From: Anticarsia gemmatalis
Lineage: Eukaryota; Arthropoda; Insecta; Lepidoptera; Erebidae
DNA length: 64,000 nucleotides
NCBI RefSeq assembly: GCF_050436995.1
Contig: NC_134765.1
Coordinates: forward strand, 7,467,501 to 7,531,500
Reading direction: 5' to 3'
Shown: in pieces, positions 57,001 through 59,630 of the stretch
How the letters are laid out: each line of letters opens with the position of its first letter
How positions within the stretch are numbered: the stretch's first letter is position 1
The notes under the pieces: generated by a model
Database searches by the model: none
Told to the model about the DNA's origin: nothing
What the model saw: the letters and a program-made list of their open reading frames with translations, nothing else
Made by a program: the position numbers and the translations under genes

Positions 57001-59625
57001 ATCAAGCTAAGAAAGAAATGATATATCAAACTAGAAAGGAAGCCAATGAAAGTGACTCAGCTAAAATAAGAGAACCTCTTTATGTTTCTAAAAGAGACTT
57101 GAAAGAAAGTGTTATATATGAGTCACATCAGGAAACAAAAGAAGTGGCACAGCCAGAGGAACAAGGAAGTAGTCATAGTAGCGCTAGAAGTAGCCCTTAT
57201 GAACTAAGCGATGCGAATCATTTGTCGCGTAGAGAGCCCGTGTATCAGACCAAGGCAGAGGCCGAGAGTGGCAAAACTGATACAGAGACATTCCAGGAAA
57301 TAGATTTTTCGAAATTAAGATTAACAGACTCTAAGACAGACGCCGAGAAGCAAAAGTCTAAGAATTTGGAAAGTAATATACTAAAAGGAGAACCAATGTA
57401 TGCTCCAAGATTACATGGGAAAGCGGATCATATTTCTAATGCATTGAAAGTAACCTCCTCACCAGTTCCATATGAATCCACGACATCTATGGAAACGCAG
57501 TACGCATCAGAGTGCAGCATGAACTTTGAGAATAAACCACAAAGTACACCTTACACTTCACAAGATTTGCTTGAAAAATCAAACAAGCCAAGTAGAAGCG
57601 TTACATTTTGCGAAAAGATATTAGAGAAAAGCCCTGAGTCGAGTCAAGAGAATTCTCAGAACATGTCTGCAAGTCAGAATGAGACAGTTATTCACAATCA
57701 AAATACAGTGATAGCGTCAACATCTGACGCTAATGAATCTGGCAATGAGAAGCCAGCGGAGGTTGAGCCTGACGGTCCTCACACAACGTGGGGAATATTT
57801 GATAGTGAAGGCGGCGTTTTGGAAGATAGACAATGGGGTGTTTCATTAATAATTCCACCAAAAGCAATAGCTCCGGGAATCAAGCAAAAGATCTACTTTA
57901 CGGTGTCTGATCCGCGACTGAGCCAGCGAGTGGGGGGACCTCCGATCGATATGGACAACGGTAAAGGCTTTTGTAACGAAGCACGCGTAAACCTTGTAGT
58001 GACGTAGTCTGCACATACTAATTGGCATTTAATATTTGCGAATGGATTGGCGTCTGCAATTGCACAGGATTGGGGATTGTGATTGTTTTGCGGAATTAGT
58101 TCTCGAATATTAGATTCGATGTTATGGATTTGATACACGGAATTATTATATGTATATTTAAATATTTATTGCACGTTTTATGCATACAGCATGTTCGGCA
58201 TCTATGTGTACAATATCTTTAGTTGTAGCGTTTTCCTCTAAATGTATATCGGCTTGTTGATACTGACGTTATTTAAAATTATGTATGTTATTTATTTCCT
58301 TAACAAAATTGTATTCATGCACAATAGTTTTAGTGGCTTCGATATCACTCACATTATCATATATTATAACTAACTTATAAGACTAACATTGGTTGTATAA
58401 AACATGTATTGTATTTATATTTGCGCAGTTTCTGCCACACAATACACTCGTACTTAGAGATCGAAGAGCGAAGACGTCGACTGTGCTACTTACATCCAAC
58501 GTGATCGTATGTTTGATCAAATGTTTGATGATATTTGTGCACTGTACAATATGTTCAATGACGTCTTTATACGTTCCTGTTTTATTGCTTTATTTGTCTT
58601 TATATTTGAGGTCTGTTTCATCATTGCCAACTAATATGACATCTGGATTTTGTTTCACTTAGTTGTCTTTTTCTATTTAGTTTACAAAGAAAGAGACGAC
58701 ATCTGTATTATTTTAAAACGAAAAGCATTTATGAAACAAATTCTCTACAAAATTTTATTATCTTCGGGTGTAATTGTTATCTGCAATGATTTTTAGTTCT
58801 GGTTTTGTAGTTGCCTTTTCTGTATCGTGCTGTCTGCTTGCTTGTCTGCATACCTACTAATCTGCATTAACGTGTTGCGATTTGTGTTTGTGTGTTCAAT
58901 CGATGTTGTACTGTTACTTTACAACTACCCTCCACAATACGCCGCCTATCAAAACTGCTGCACCCTCTTGAAGAATATACACTTTATTTTACTCTGCCCA
59001 CACTCTTAATCAATATAAATTTTTATACTTAATTTATCATTAAAGGACGCTTTTTTTCTCAAATTAAATTTTCTCATTTGATTGTCACAAATTTTCTGTT
59101 AAATTGCCTTCAGTAATATCTGTGCAAGCATTCTAATCTACTCTAGACTTTACATCGGCTAATATTCTAATGACATAACATAGTTTAAATAAACACTAAC
59201 GATAATTCACGATAATTCAATACCAATACTTTCAATCTACACTATTAACAGATTTTCTTTTAAAAATAAAGCTCGTTTGTAACTCAAAAATATTTGATTC
59301 ATGTTGCCAGAAACATTTCATCAAATCATATTAGCCTTTGTCAGGTCTAATCTACCTACCTTCTTTACCACATACTAATCGTAAATCCTCAAAAAAAACA
59401 GGTGAAGCGATGCTGTCCCCACTAGTGATGTGCGGGCCTCAAGGCCTGGTGTTCCTGAGGCCGGTGACTCTGCGTTTGCCTCACTGCGCCAACGCGGTCC
59501 CATCCCTAGGACTGACCATCAAGGCCACTGATACCGAAGCACATCTTAGCACCGACTGGGACCAGATACATCTCCCTGCTACCACCACTTTGAATACTGT
59601 TGCTGTCAAAGTTGATCATTTCTGA
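6011..59625 (+). CDS. pyd: Polychaetoid / ZO-1 tight-junction scaffold (whole gene model)
   Basis: MAGUK scaffold that in insects and vertebrates links junctional membrane proteins to actin at cell-cell contacts. Joined exons give 2156 aa: PDZ1 about 33-120, PDZ2 about 130-215, PDZ3 about 318-402, SH3 about 410-475, GUK about 545-705, a long disordered Pro/Tyr/Ser-rich region 706-2040, and ZU5 about 2045-2156. Key strings are GYGFGIAVSGGRDNPHF in PDZ1, ISFQKEGSVGLRL in PDZ3, RRSTHRRSKSLGK in the SH3-GUK hook, HALLDITPNAVDRLNYAQF in GUK and the VDHF end. The 26 exons sum to 6471 nt with all phases compatible. As in other ZO proteins the GUK lacks the nucleotide-binding P-loop. Two alternative starts and an optional exon are listed separately. 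Confidence 0.93.
7325..7380. promoter_or_regulatory. Cluster of CRE-like and E2F-like words
   Basis: TGACGTCA at 7331-7338, TTCCCGCCAAAA at 7342-7353 and GCGCCAAT at 7363-7370 fall within 40 bp in otherwise AT-rich intron. Such words match known CRE and E2F site consensus sequences. No gene start is seen next to them, so an intronic enhancer is an inference. Confidence 0.25.
10566..12000 (-). mobile_element. Helitron-like element, family 2, copy A (nested)
   Basis: On the minus strand it runs TCTATACTTATAATAAATCT ... GGGTCAGCTAG, that is TC at the 5' end and CTAG at the 3' end with a GCGG/CCGC hairpin just before it, as in Helitrons. It contains a family 1 copy at 11292-11533. Compared with copy B (38180-39365) it also has a tandem duplication around 10950-11035. 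An 83-codon open frame inside both copies is not a gene. A (CAGA)n tract sits near 11857-11877. Confidence 0.75.
11292..11533 (+). mobile_element. Helitron-like element, family 1, nested copy
   Basis: Begins TCTATACTAATATTATAAAG and ends GGGTCAGCTAG, with a CGCAA/TTGCG hairpin 8 nt before the terminal CTAG. It interrupts family 2 copy A between AAATAAA and TTAATTAG. The uninterrupted sequence is present in copy B near 38890-38905, giving a clean empty site with insertion between A and T and no target duplication. Confidence 0.85.
12001..12272 (-). mobile_element. Helitron-like element, family 1, abutting copy
   Basis: A minus-strand family 1 copy whose CTAG end touches, base to base, the TC end of family 2 copy A. 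It contains an expanded CAAA tract near 12205-12245. No base separates the two elements. Confidence 0.8.
12467..12560. mobile_element. Degraded LINE-type remnant
   Basis: A short segment (ggaggggtaggccttgggtc) of a type dispersed in lepidopteran genomes at the ends of non-LTR elements. Boundaries and family are uncertain. Confidence 0.3.
14190..14330 (+). mobile_element. Degenerate tRNA-derived SINE
   Basis: Contains a B-box-like ggttcgattcac followed by text (gttaccactctggtag) similar to lepidopteran SINE bodies. The A box is eroded. Confidence 0.35.
15640..15869 (+). promoter_or_regulatory. PINX1: Promoter and leader of the PINX1-like gene
   Basis: GC-richer 150 bp (15710-15830) in AT-rich surroundings, followed by a short AT-rich leader to the ATG at 15870. 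No TATA box at a convincing distance. The exact start of transcription is not visible. Confidence 0.4.
15870..17169 (+). CDS. PINX1: PIN2/TERF1-interacting telomerase inhibitor 1-like G-patch protein
   Basis: Two exons, 15870-16149 and 16370-17169 (donor gtaagt, acceptor ttttacag), 1080 nt, 359 aa. The N-terminus MAMLAAPRRKQK followed by a G-patch at about residues 26-72 (KFGQRMLEKMGWSEGKGLGA) and the downstream VHYHKFTRGKDL block (about 118-129) are hallmarks of PINX1. The C-terminal half is acidic and lysine-rich with repeated KKSKKKKK runs, typical of nucleolar targeting. Family members act in rRNA maturation and modulate telomerase; many insects have altered telomeres, so the rRNA role is the safer guess. 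The second exon has no intron. AATAAA at 17165-17170 overlaps the stop. The gene lies inside pyd intron 1, on the same strand. Confidence 0.9.
16150..16369 (+). other. Intron of the PINX1-like gene
   Basis: A 220-bp GT-AG intron that splits the codon for Gly94 after its first base. Reading through it gives a premature stop at 16269-16271. Confidence 0.9.
17203..17691. mobile_element. Compound palindromic (foldback MITE-like) element
   Basis: Outer inverted arms of roughly 85-100 bp begin with gttactgtaaaagcccgaac (from 17207) and return as its complement (to 17688). Inside are further hairpins: agccccgcttcgcggggct near 17353-17372, a 17-bp-arm hairpin around gctaaggtgggagc at 17411-17453, and an aactccttc/gaaggagg-type pair at about 17485-17560. 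No coding capacity. It starts about 35 bp after the PINX1-like stop and so may lie in that gene's 3' end. Confidence 0.75.
17700..18148 (+). promoter_or_regulatory. Upstream region and leader of the 276-aa gene
   Basis: A GC-richer patch at 17920-18050 precedes an AT-rich leader ending at the ATG at 18149. No clear TATA box. The positioning fits a promoter separate from the PINX1-like gene. Confidence 0.35.
18149..18979 (+). CDS. Unrecognised 276-aa nuclear-type protein
   Basis: Single-exon frame from the first ATG (18149). A strongly basic block (KKKKKSDKKRKRS, about residues 63-76) looks like a nuclear localisation signal. A helical segment near 97-125 (ELKSVYMKCKKVMKKIETKY) follows, then an acidic patch with a CNC motif, then a conserved-looking helical C-terminus with LWELLHNPSIEKPYRNQVIEK. 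No domain was recognised. Coding status is supported by length in AT-rich DNA, an ATG in plausible context, and ATTAAA about 40 nt after the stop (19021-19026). It is nested in pyd intron 1 on the same strand. Confidence 0.75.
   Translation: MVVHEGNERPVEVAMIRKPLLEQKSYVIVKNHVRELVNPVHNTSRVKSNEDKSPPSSGNEATNKKKKKSDKKRKRSVEIPTTSSESEYIPNSAAEIDPSDLEELKSVYMKCKKVMKKIETKYGHLLDLESEEPSYKKWKEDSEVSEDECNCEIKKKIVFDDEGRQTTVETVPEKHICVKKTKTGPEPTHSRGIGVEYHDSDISLPDDLTQLWELLHNPSIEKPYRNQVIEKIRIIKQEYTNEVRFNRHILIEKLKSNPDEVLNFKGTNLATIPGYS
19083..19200 (+). mobile_element. Non-LTR retrotransposon 3' remnant
   Basis: Conceptual translation reads VAREVHKDCSKWHSLVS then TCPYGKKP-stop, matching the usual C-terminal end of reverse-transcriptase ORFs of a LINE group dispersed in lepidopteran genomes. 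5'-truncated. Confidence 0.5.
19216..21744. mobile_element. Foldback transposon, 2529 bp, non-autonomous
   Basis: Two inverted arms of about 834 bp (19216-20049 and 20911-21744), nearly identical, separated by an 861-bp centre. Termini read GTGTACGTTACGC and its complement. The flanks carry a perfect 9-bp direct repeat AAGAACAAT (19207-19215 and 21745-21753), a target-site duplication. The length of the arms and of the duplication resembles Foldback/MULE-type DNA transposons. No transposase frame is present; the only repeated open frame (60 codons, in each arm) is a by-product. Subterminal motifs such as ctagcaagaaa recur in the arms. Confidence 0.85.
20468..20746. repeat. Secondary inverted repeat in the centre of the foldback element
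   Basis: An imperfect inverted pair, about 20468-20526 and 20690-20746, with ends TTGGCCGAGATATAAT and ATTATATCTCGGCCAA. It may be a smaller element inserted in the centre of the foldback, or part of its original design. Confidence 0.6.
21754..24189 (+). other. pyd intron 1, middle part: no gene seen
   Basis: AT-rich intron between the foldback element and exon 1b. Near 22788-22793 a TATAAG word lies 55-60 bp upstream of a 20-codon ATG frame (22848-22910), which I could not connect to anything. No other supported feature. Confidence 0.4.
24190..24441 (+). promoter_or_regulatory. pyd: Second pyd promoter and leader (exon 1b)
   Basis: A GC-richer block at 24200-24290 followed by an AT-rich leader leads into the ATG at 24442. 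The pattern resembles the exon 1a promoter. Transcription start unknown. Confidence 0.4.
24442..24516 (+). CDS. pyd: pyd coding exon 1b (alternative initiator exon)
   Basis: ATG plus 25 open codons (MSVLGDINLNCFTMKLDNFG, then FEKLQ) ending CAG before gtatga, phase 0, the same phase as exon 1a. Joining to 34808 gives a 2158-aa product with a different N-terminus. Nothing but pyd lies downstream on this strand before 34808, so the assignment is safer than for exon 1a. Confidence 0.7.
29002..29272 (+). mobile_element. Helitron-like element, family 1
   Basis: TC start (TCTATACTAATTTTATTATG), CTAG end, terminal hairpin CGAAG/TTGCG region preserved. Flanking bases are A and T as expected for this family. 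Confidence 0.75.
30861..31090 (+). mobile_element. Helitron-like element, family 3
   Basis: Begins TCCTACTAATATTATAAATG and ends GCGGGCGGCCTCTAG. TC and CTAG ends and a GC-rich 3' part fit a Helitron-like non-autonomous element, a type very common in lepidopteran DNA. Confidence 0.6.
31391..31650 (+). mobile_element. tRNA-derived SINE
   Basis: A-box-like tggcgctgtcggtagtg and B-box-like gggttcgattccg in order, followed by an unrelated body. Not a tRNA gene: no acceptor stem pairing is seen. Confidence 0.6.
32847..32888. repeat. Perfect 19-bp-arm hairpin
   Basis: GGTGCTAAACATGCTGTAA, a 4-nt loop (acga), then its exact complement. No terminator-like T run follows and arms are short for a microRNA precursor. 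Confidence 0.8.
33465..33560. mobile_element. Degraded LINE-type remnant
   Basis: Text such as gggaggagatcc and gcaatgggacagtcatg resembles the dispersed lepidopteran LINE tail (aggcccatgcc...cagtgggacagt). Boundaries uncertain. Confidence 0.3.
33855..34090 (+). mobile_element. Degenerate Helitron-like element containing a long palindrome
   Basis: The ends (tacttacattataaaaaatgc and gaagtcgcaggcagtagttag) are diverged versions of family 3. Inside, 33911-33991 is a palindrome with 39-bp arms and a 3-nt loop. The arms comprise element sequence, so the palindrome arose by inversion-duplication of the element's own DNA. Confidence 0.5.
33911..33991. repeat. Near-perfect palindrome, 39-bp arms, 3-nt loop
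   Basis: Arms 33911-33949 and 33953-33991 are exact complements around cga. Such short-spaced palindromes usually come from template switching. Confidence 0.85.
34808..34983 (+). CDS. pyd: pyd exon 2 (PDZ1, first half)
   Basis: Residues 24-82. Acceptor tttctacag, donor gtgagt, start phase 0, end phase 2. Carries ETHRVRLNRVPGYGFGIAV, the carboxylate-binding loop GYGFGI, and VLRGGPAEDKLQ, all closely matching ZO-1 PDZ1. First common exon to both starts. Confidence 0.95.
35200..36622 (+). mobile_element. Polyadenylated retroelement or retrocopy with a single ORF
   Basis: A GC-richer insert in the intron ending in AATAAA-like signals (about 36591-36604) and a run of about 20 A. It carries one intact frame (35329-36495) and no reverse transcriptase, which fits a non-autonomous LINE derivative or a retrocopied LINE ORF1. 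The 5' end near 35200 is approximate and I found no clear target duplication. Confidence 0.6.
35329..36495 (+). CDS. LINE ORF1-like protein (retroelement-borne)
   Basis: An intact frame of 388 codons; the first ATG in a normal position is at 35341 (MAMSTQLIANELL), since the annotated M at 35329 is not ATG but an upstream in-frame near-cognate codon. N-terminal helical region with a coiled-coil segment (about residues 120-155, LLKDITFLKSSLAEMQSMLE), a Pro/Ala/Thr-rich middle, a basic patch (KKKRKSSRRNQ) and a C-terminal globular region containing LLYVSRLHYSTKAENIVEYV that looks RRM-like. This architecture is that of non-LTR retrotransposon ORF1 proteins. It sits alone in a pyd intron with a poly(A) tail. 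It may be expressed, but a host function is not shown. Confidence 0.55.
   Translation: MHVIMAMSTQLIANELLAFIQNAIDTMDEVSVMQICKSNFKEEDISSGKRLLYQSLGKLDQMPSRRRDGTEKSVQDIIALLKVMDPDDVPTFVAKELHKLPPVTFDHVDVTRLLKDITFLKSSLAEMQSMLEVSNNTIGELREELAQLRGAVSSCKSPETSNVNTRRGAQNASVGNLEAASPKSSLAAETACVAPRPAARPVPPTTSVEVVTRAATSTPTRAYAAVAANQPAGQPPQWRQKGDKKITMRSDVHPHQGKKNEATCEKDGFIKVEKKKRKSSRRNQCGTAPTGPNHLLRPAVPATLLYVSRLHYSTKAENIVEYVQVKTNFKLRVEQLQSCHNVNFNSFVVRVPTEHLSTFMKEEFWPRGVVFRRYRGRLPDTTRQATPG
37613..37800 (+). CDS. pyd: pyd exon 3 (PDZ1 second half, linker)
   Basis: Residues 82-145. Completes PDZ1 with VNDRIVSVNGVPLENVEYAR and AVQVLRDSGATVSLVVRR, then a Pro/Ala linker and the start of PDZ2 (TIKLSLTRNGKKE). Acceptor gttccag, donor gtgtgt, ends phase 1. 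Confidence 0.95.
37851..38077 (+). mobile_element. tRNA-derived SINE
   Basis: Starts gactgcctccgtggcgcagc with A box, B box ggttcgattcccac, a body ending in an A-rich tail. Same family as the pieces at 41735-41850 and 43431-43710. Confidence 0.7.
38180..39365 (-). mobile_element. Helitron-like element, family 2, copy B (uninterrupted)
   Basis: Full partner of copy A at 10566-12000, closely similar along the shared sequence, without the nested family 1 insertion. TC and CTAG ends flanked by T and A. Contains a (CAGA)n tract near 39215-39243. Lies in the pyd intron between exons 3 and 4. Confidence 0.8.
39457..39726 (+). CDS. pyd: pyd exon 4 (PDZ2)
   Basis: Residues 145-235. Carries DFGIVLGCKLYVKELTMRAR, GLCEGDVVTRINNSPVSDAM and LVVTRELIRE. 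PDZ2 of ZO proteins mediates domain-swapped dimerisation. Acceptor ttttccag, donor gtgagt, phase 1 at both ends. Confidence 0.95.
39727..40764 (+). other. pyd intron 4
   Basis: AT-rich intron, no other feature seen. Confidence 0.6.
40765..40935 (+). CDS. pyd: pyd exon 5 (linker, polyproline)
   Basis: Residues 235-292. Gly/Ser/Ala-rich linker ending PPRPPPPRNE, a proline-rich tract. Length is a multiple of three and both ends are phase 1, so it could be skipped without a frame change. Acceptor tgcctacag, donor gtaggc. Confidence 0.9.
41145..41214 (+). CDS. pyd: pyd exon 6 (short linker exon)
   Basis: Residues 292-315: DYYSSRRQLYEEQEGMNNQR then SKPS. 70 nt; acceptor gttacag, donor gtacgt, ends phase 2. 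Needed to bring PDZ3 into frame. Confidence 0.85.
41405..41555 (+). CDS. pyd: pyd exon 7 (PDZ3 first half)
   Basis: Residues 315-365: SEPRLISFQKEGSVGLRLCG and VQPTCPAALQGLQPADKIL. Near-identical wording to ZO-1 PDZ3. The donor gttcat is weak, and reading on gives a false 91-codon frame. Confidence 0.95.
41735..41850 (-). mobile_element. tRNA-derived SINE head, minus strand
   Basis: Complement of the SINE head at 37851-37940 (gcgccacggaggcc at its end). Lies in intron 7. Confidence 0.6.
41968..42100 (+). CDS. pyd: pyd exon 8 (PDZ3 second half)
   Basis: Residues 366-410: VNDMEMKGVTREEAVLFLLS and LQERIDLIVQHSPDEYN, then the SH3 linker. Acceptor gttgttcag, donor gtgagt, ends phase 1. Confidence 0.95.
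42157..42240. repeat. Imperfect intronic hairpin, 24-bp arms
   Basis: Arms 42157-42180 and 42217-42240 with two mismatches, shortly after the exon 8 donor. Confidence 0.6.
42557..42700 (+). CDS. pyd: pyd exon 9 (SH3)
   Basis: Residues 410-458: GDSFHIKTHFHYTEPTDGEM, then SFRCGDVFHVVDTLTNG and GAWQVYRIG. Matches the ZO-1 SH3 fold start. Acceptor tttcag, donor gtctgt, phase 1 at both ends. Confidence 0.95.
43056..43228 (+). CDS. pyd: pyd exon 10 (SH3 end and hook)
   Basis: Residues 458-515: GRTNQEVQKGTIPNKARAEE and FFRRRRSTHRRSKSLGK. The basic RRR motif is the SH3-GUK hook typical of ZO proteins and is rich in kinase consensus serines. Ends phase 0. An antisense open frame here is only a GC-rich shadow. 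Confidence 0.95.
43245..43415 (-). mobile_element. Degenerate Helitron-like element
   Basis: Plus-strand text ctagcttctgcctctgattcg followed by a shortened body is a diverged minus-strand family 3 type end (normally ctagcttctgcccgcgactt). The far end is uncertain. Confidence 0.4.
43431..43710 (+). mobile_element. tRNA-derived SINE, nearly full length
   Basis: A box (tggcgcagtggtttaagc) and B box (gggttcgaatccc), body with gagcacgagtatttgttctg, ending in a (TTTA)n tail near 43688-43710. Best-preserved SINE in the window. Confidence 0.75.
43895..44066 (+). CDS. pyd: pyd exon 11 (GUK first part)
   Basis: Residues 516-573: EHWDEVVLSDSISKFPAYER, VVLKTPGFVRPVIVLG and AVADIARERLLTESPDKFSS. GAVADIARERL replaces the GxxGxGK P-loop, so no guanylate kinase activity is expected, as in all ZO proteins. 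Acceptor ccatatag, donor gtaagt. Confidence 0.95.
44281..44316. repeat. Perfect 14-bp-arm hairpin
   Basis: ACAATGTTTAGCGA, 8-nt loop, exact complement, in intron 11. No function assigned. Confidence 0.7.
44424..44640 (+). CDS. pyd: pyd exon 12 (GUK core)
   Basis: Residues 573-645: STGIIRLSSIRSIMERGKHA, LLDITPNAVDRLNYAQFYPI and VIFLKADNKHIIKQLRAGLP. The strongest match to ZO-1 in the gene. Acceptor ctgttatag, donor gtaagt, ends phase 2. Confidence 0.95.
45113..45293 (+). CDS. pyd: pyd exon 13 (GUK end)
   Basis: Residues 645-705: AHKSSKKLLEQCQHMERVWG, HVFTQTITLSEANQNTWFSK and QQQQLWVSETK. Donor gtgaga, ends phase 0. Marks the end of the conserved MAGUK core. Confidence 0.95.
46096..46991 (+). 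CDS. pyd: Optional pyd exon 13a, proline/tyrosine-rich (896 nt)
   Basis: Open throughout in the phase left by exon 13, from acceptor gcggtatag to donor gtatgt. Starts HVEMVSDIYFPIPPSPYPAF. It is rich in Pro, Tyr and Asn, then has a more structured end (PEWKARLQKEMPKPIFK, a CRIPNCKC cysteine cluster, and a Glu-rich helix LEEIEKIEQEAKNEAERDA). 896 is not a multiple of three, but a second acceptor 2 nt inside exon 14 (ag at 47651-47652) restores the frame, giving a 2454-aa form. If that acceptor is not used, reading on stops at 46999-47001 and it would be a terminal exon. Confidence 0.6.
46992..47650 (+). other. pyd intron 13a
   Basis: AT-rich, no feature seen besides possible ATTAAA words (for example near 47388) that could serve an alternative 3' end of exon 13a. 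Confidence 0.4.
47651..47875 (+). CDS. pyd: pyd exon 14 (first disordered exon)
   Basis: Residues 706-780: RPEPLSDDFLFSMSSSTENR, LSYASSPESDLE. The LSYxSxPxSE-like wording resembles the equivalent part of ZO-1 (DDRLSYLSAPGSEY). Tandem acceptors: start 47651 (phase 0, joins exon 13) or 47653 (phase 2, joins exon 13a). Donor gtttgt is weak. Confidence 0.9.
48306..48477 (+). CDS. pyd: pyd exon 15
   Basis: Residues 781-838: QGGYGDSKYGFSATTNGATT, then NEVPPYQCNPMTHSPPHSP. Low-complexity Gly/Asn/Pro-rich. Acceptor acaaacag, donor gtaaca, ends phase 1. Confidence 0.85.
48820..48929 (+). CDS. pyd: pyd exon 16
   Basis: Residues 838-874: VPELPPRGSVTRPAGGVLLP then APPPGRHPGHNLRHNPS. Very GC-rich, Pro-rich. 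Acceptor tgtgttag, donor gtaagt, ends phase 0. Confidence 0.85.
49189..49344 (+). CDS. pyd: pyd exon 17
   Basis: Residues 875-926: TNRPSAQERLFGPAKEAGSD, ARPTSMIIQPAQGQGSLD. 156 nt, phase 0 at both ends, so skippable in frame. Acceptor tgtagcag, donor gtaagt. Confidence 0.85.
49438..49680 (+). repeat. TRIM left LTR
   Basis: 243 bp. Contains a CRE-like TGACGTCA (49510-49517) and a TATA-like ctatatatac (49558-49567), so it could drive transcription within the pyd intron. Also internal hairpin-prone text around cgactacaacagtcgg. Confidence 0.85.
50021..50150 (+). repeat. 30-bp tandem repeat inside the TRIM
   Basis: Units at 50021, 50051, 50081 and 50111 (last diverged), each starting ccgactcact. 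The period is a multiple of three, so long open frames appear on both strands without coding meaning. Confidence 0.85.
50229..50471 (+). repeat. TRIM right LTR
   Basis: 243 bp, near-identical to the left LTR, which argues for a recent insertion. Confidence 0.85.
50720..50844 (+). CDS. pyd: pyd exon 18
   Basis: Residues 927-968: QSSYDGTSSYEYSGASNNGS, CRLPPNAPDDLKVAPPS. Acceptor tccaacag, donor gtaagt, ends phase 2. Confidence 0.85.
50893..50995. mobile_element. Degraded LINE-type remnant
   Basis: cgtctgcaatagatggacac and agcccaatgatgatgatat resemble a dispersed lepidopteran LINE tail. Low confidence on boundaries. Confidence 0.35.
51265..51396 (+). CDS. pyd: pyd exon 19
   Basis: Residues 968-1012: KMEPPPPPNPTAMSQSNMTQ then SPQRNSNSHEHNSLDYR. 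Polyproline run. Start and end phase 2; 132 nt, skippable in frame. Acceptor tctctag, donor gtaagt. Confidence 0.85.
51397..52276 (+). other. pyd intron 19
   Basis: AT-rich intron; an 84-codon open frame at 51780-52034 has no protein-like features. Nothing else seen. Confidence 0.5.
52277..52405 (+). CDS. pyd: pyd exon 20
   Basis: Residues 1012-1055: APEYRSPQTSRPPPMNGNSP, HARGPSLPNVPTNDHAKY. 129 nt, phase 2 at both ends, skippable. Acceptor tgtgtgcag, donor gtaact. Confidence 0.85.
52783..52918 (+). CDS. pyd: pyd exon 21
   Basis: Residues 1055-1100: GRTNSASQADYGGRGGAPVP, PYKPVPPPKPKHYRPP. Contains PxPPPKPKxYRPP, a possible SH3/WW ligand. Acceptor ttctatag, donor gtaagt, ends phase 0. Reminiscent of conserved PPKPKHYR motifs in insect ZO-1. 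Confidence 0.88.
53281..53424 (+). CDS. pyd: pyd exon 22
   Basis: Residues 1101-1148: SMEPPPPGNAGPRAAGGGAG, HYSHQHSLSQPAHRPHNH. 144 nt, phase 0 at both ends, skippable. His-rich. Acceptor cacaatcag, donor gtatca. Confidence 0.82.
53443..53618 (+). mobile_element. Helitron-like element, family 1, shortened
   Basis: TC start (TCTATACTAATATTTTAAAG) 18 bp after the exon 22 end; internal deletion; 3' hairpin kept but the CTAG changed (gtcagcaatt). Immediately downstream of a pyd splice donor. Confidence 0.65.
53964..54066 (+). CDS. pyd: pyd exon 23
   Basis: Residues 1149-1183: QNMYGGQMPPQSPPYSGPPS, HHRAINLPHNPHLI. The acceptor is cagcag, a NAGNAG tandem site, so a form lacking one Gln is likely. 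Donor gtaaac, ends phase 1. Confidence 0.85.
54440..54515 (+). CDS. pyd: pyd exon 24
   Basis: Residues 1183-1208: DLAGSREQRGSAFELYRKPQ then HMHNLR. GSAFELYRKP resembles a conserved short motif near the ZO-1 C-terminal region. Acceptor tttcacag, donor gtaaga, ends phase 2. Confidence 0.85.
54516..55336 (+). other. pyd intron 24
   Basis: AT-rich. Minus-strand frames at 54584-54979 and nearby have no protein-like features. Nothing else seen. Confidence 0.5.
55337..57960 (+). CDS. pyd: pyd exon 25, giant exon (2624 nt) with tyrosine repeats and start of ZU5
   Basis: Residues 1208-2083. N-terminal part holds repeated basic-Ser sites: RQKSLCE, RREKSDL, KRQSSFCDE, RRQNSMCD and RRQNSLIEY. Middle part has a tandem 12-residue repeat ESPYATRAEMIR-like (56054-56570) and over a dozen looser copies until about 57410. 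The last 65 residues (TTWGIFDSEGGVLEDRQWGV, SLIIPPKAIAPGIKQKIYF) begin the ZU5 domain. Acceptor gtccgcag, donor gtaaag after AACG, phase 1. Reading through the donor gives a false end at 58007. The A-rich codon use differs from the GC-rich exons 14-23. Confidence 0.93.
56054..56570 (+). repeat. pyd: Coding tandem repeat, 36-bp (12-aa) units
   Basis: Six consecutive 36-bp units from about 56143 to 56358 with the pattern ESPYA(S/T)R(S/A)E(M/V)(I/V)R, flanked by diverged units (ENPYASRSEM, ESPYTNKQEL, ESPYSSKEQM, DSAYSTKEEM, ESPYSTKEDL) of changed length. Confidence 0.9.
57961..59401 (+). other. Last pyd intron
   Basis: 1441-bp GT-AG intron between the two halves of the ZU5 domain. T-rich on the coding strand; open frames at 58393-59009 have no protein-like features. 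Confidence 0.7.
59402..59625 (+). CDS. pyd: pyd exon 26 (end of ZU5 and C-terminus)
   Basis: Residues 2083-2156: EAMLSPLVMCGPQGLVFLRP, VTLRLPHC and the terminal VKVDHF-stop, matching LSPLVMCGPHGLKFLKPVELRLPHC and IDHF of ZO-1. Acceptor aaaaacag has almost no pyrimidine tract. AATAAA at 59625-59630 overlaps the last base of the stop. Confidence 0.95.
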
Positions 59626-59630
59626 ATAAA
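59625..59630 (+). terminator. pyd: Polyadenylation signal of pyd (first of several)
   Basis: AATAAA begins on the last base of the TGA stop; a second AATAAA is at 59742-59747. The first would leave almost no 3' UTR, so the distal site may be the main one. Confidence 0.5.

Noticed and set aside
57961..58007. C-terminus of the long exon 25 frame at 58007
   Set aside because: The ZU5 domain would be cut in half. The donor gtaaag at 57961 joins in frame to 59402 and restores the full ZU5 ending in VDHF.
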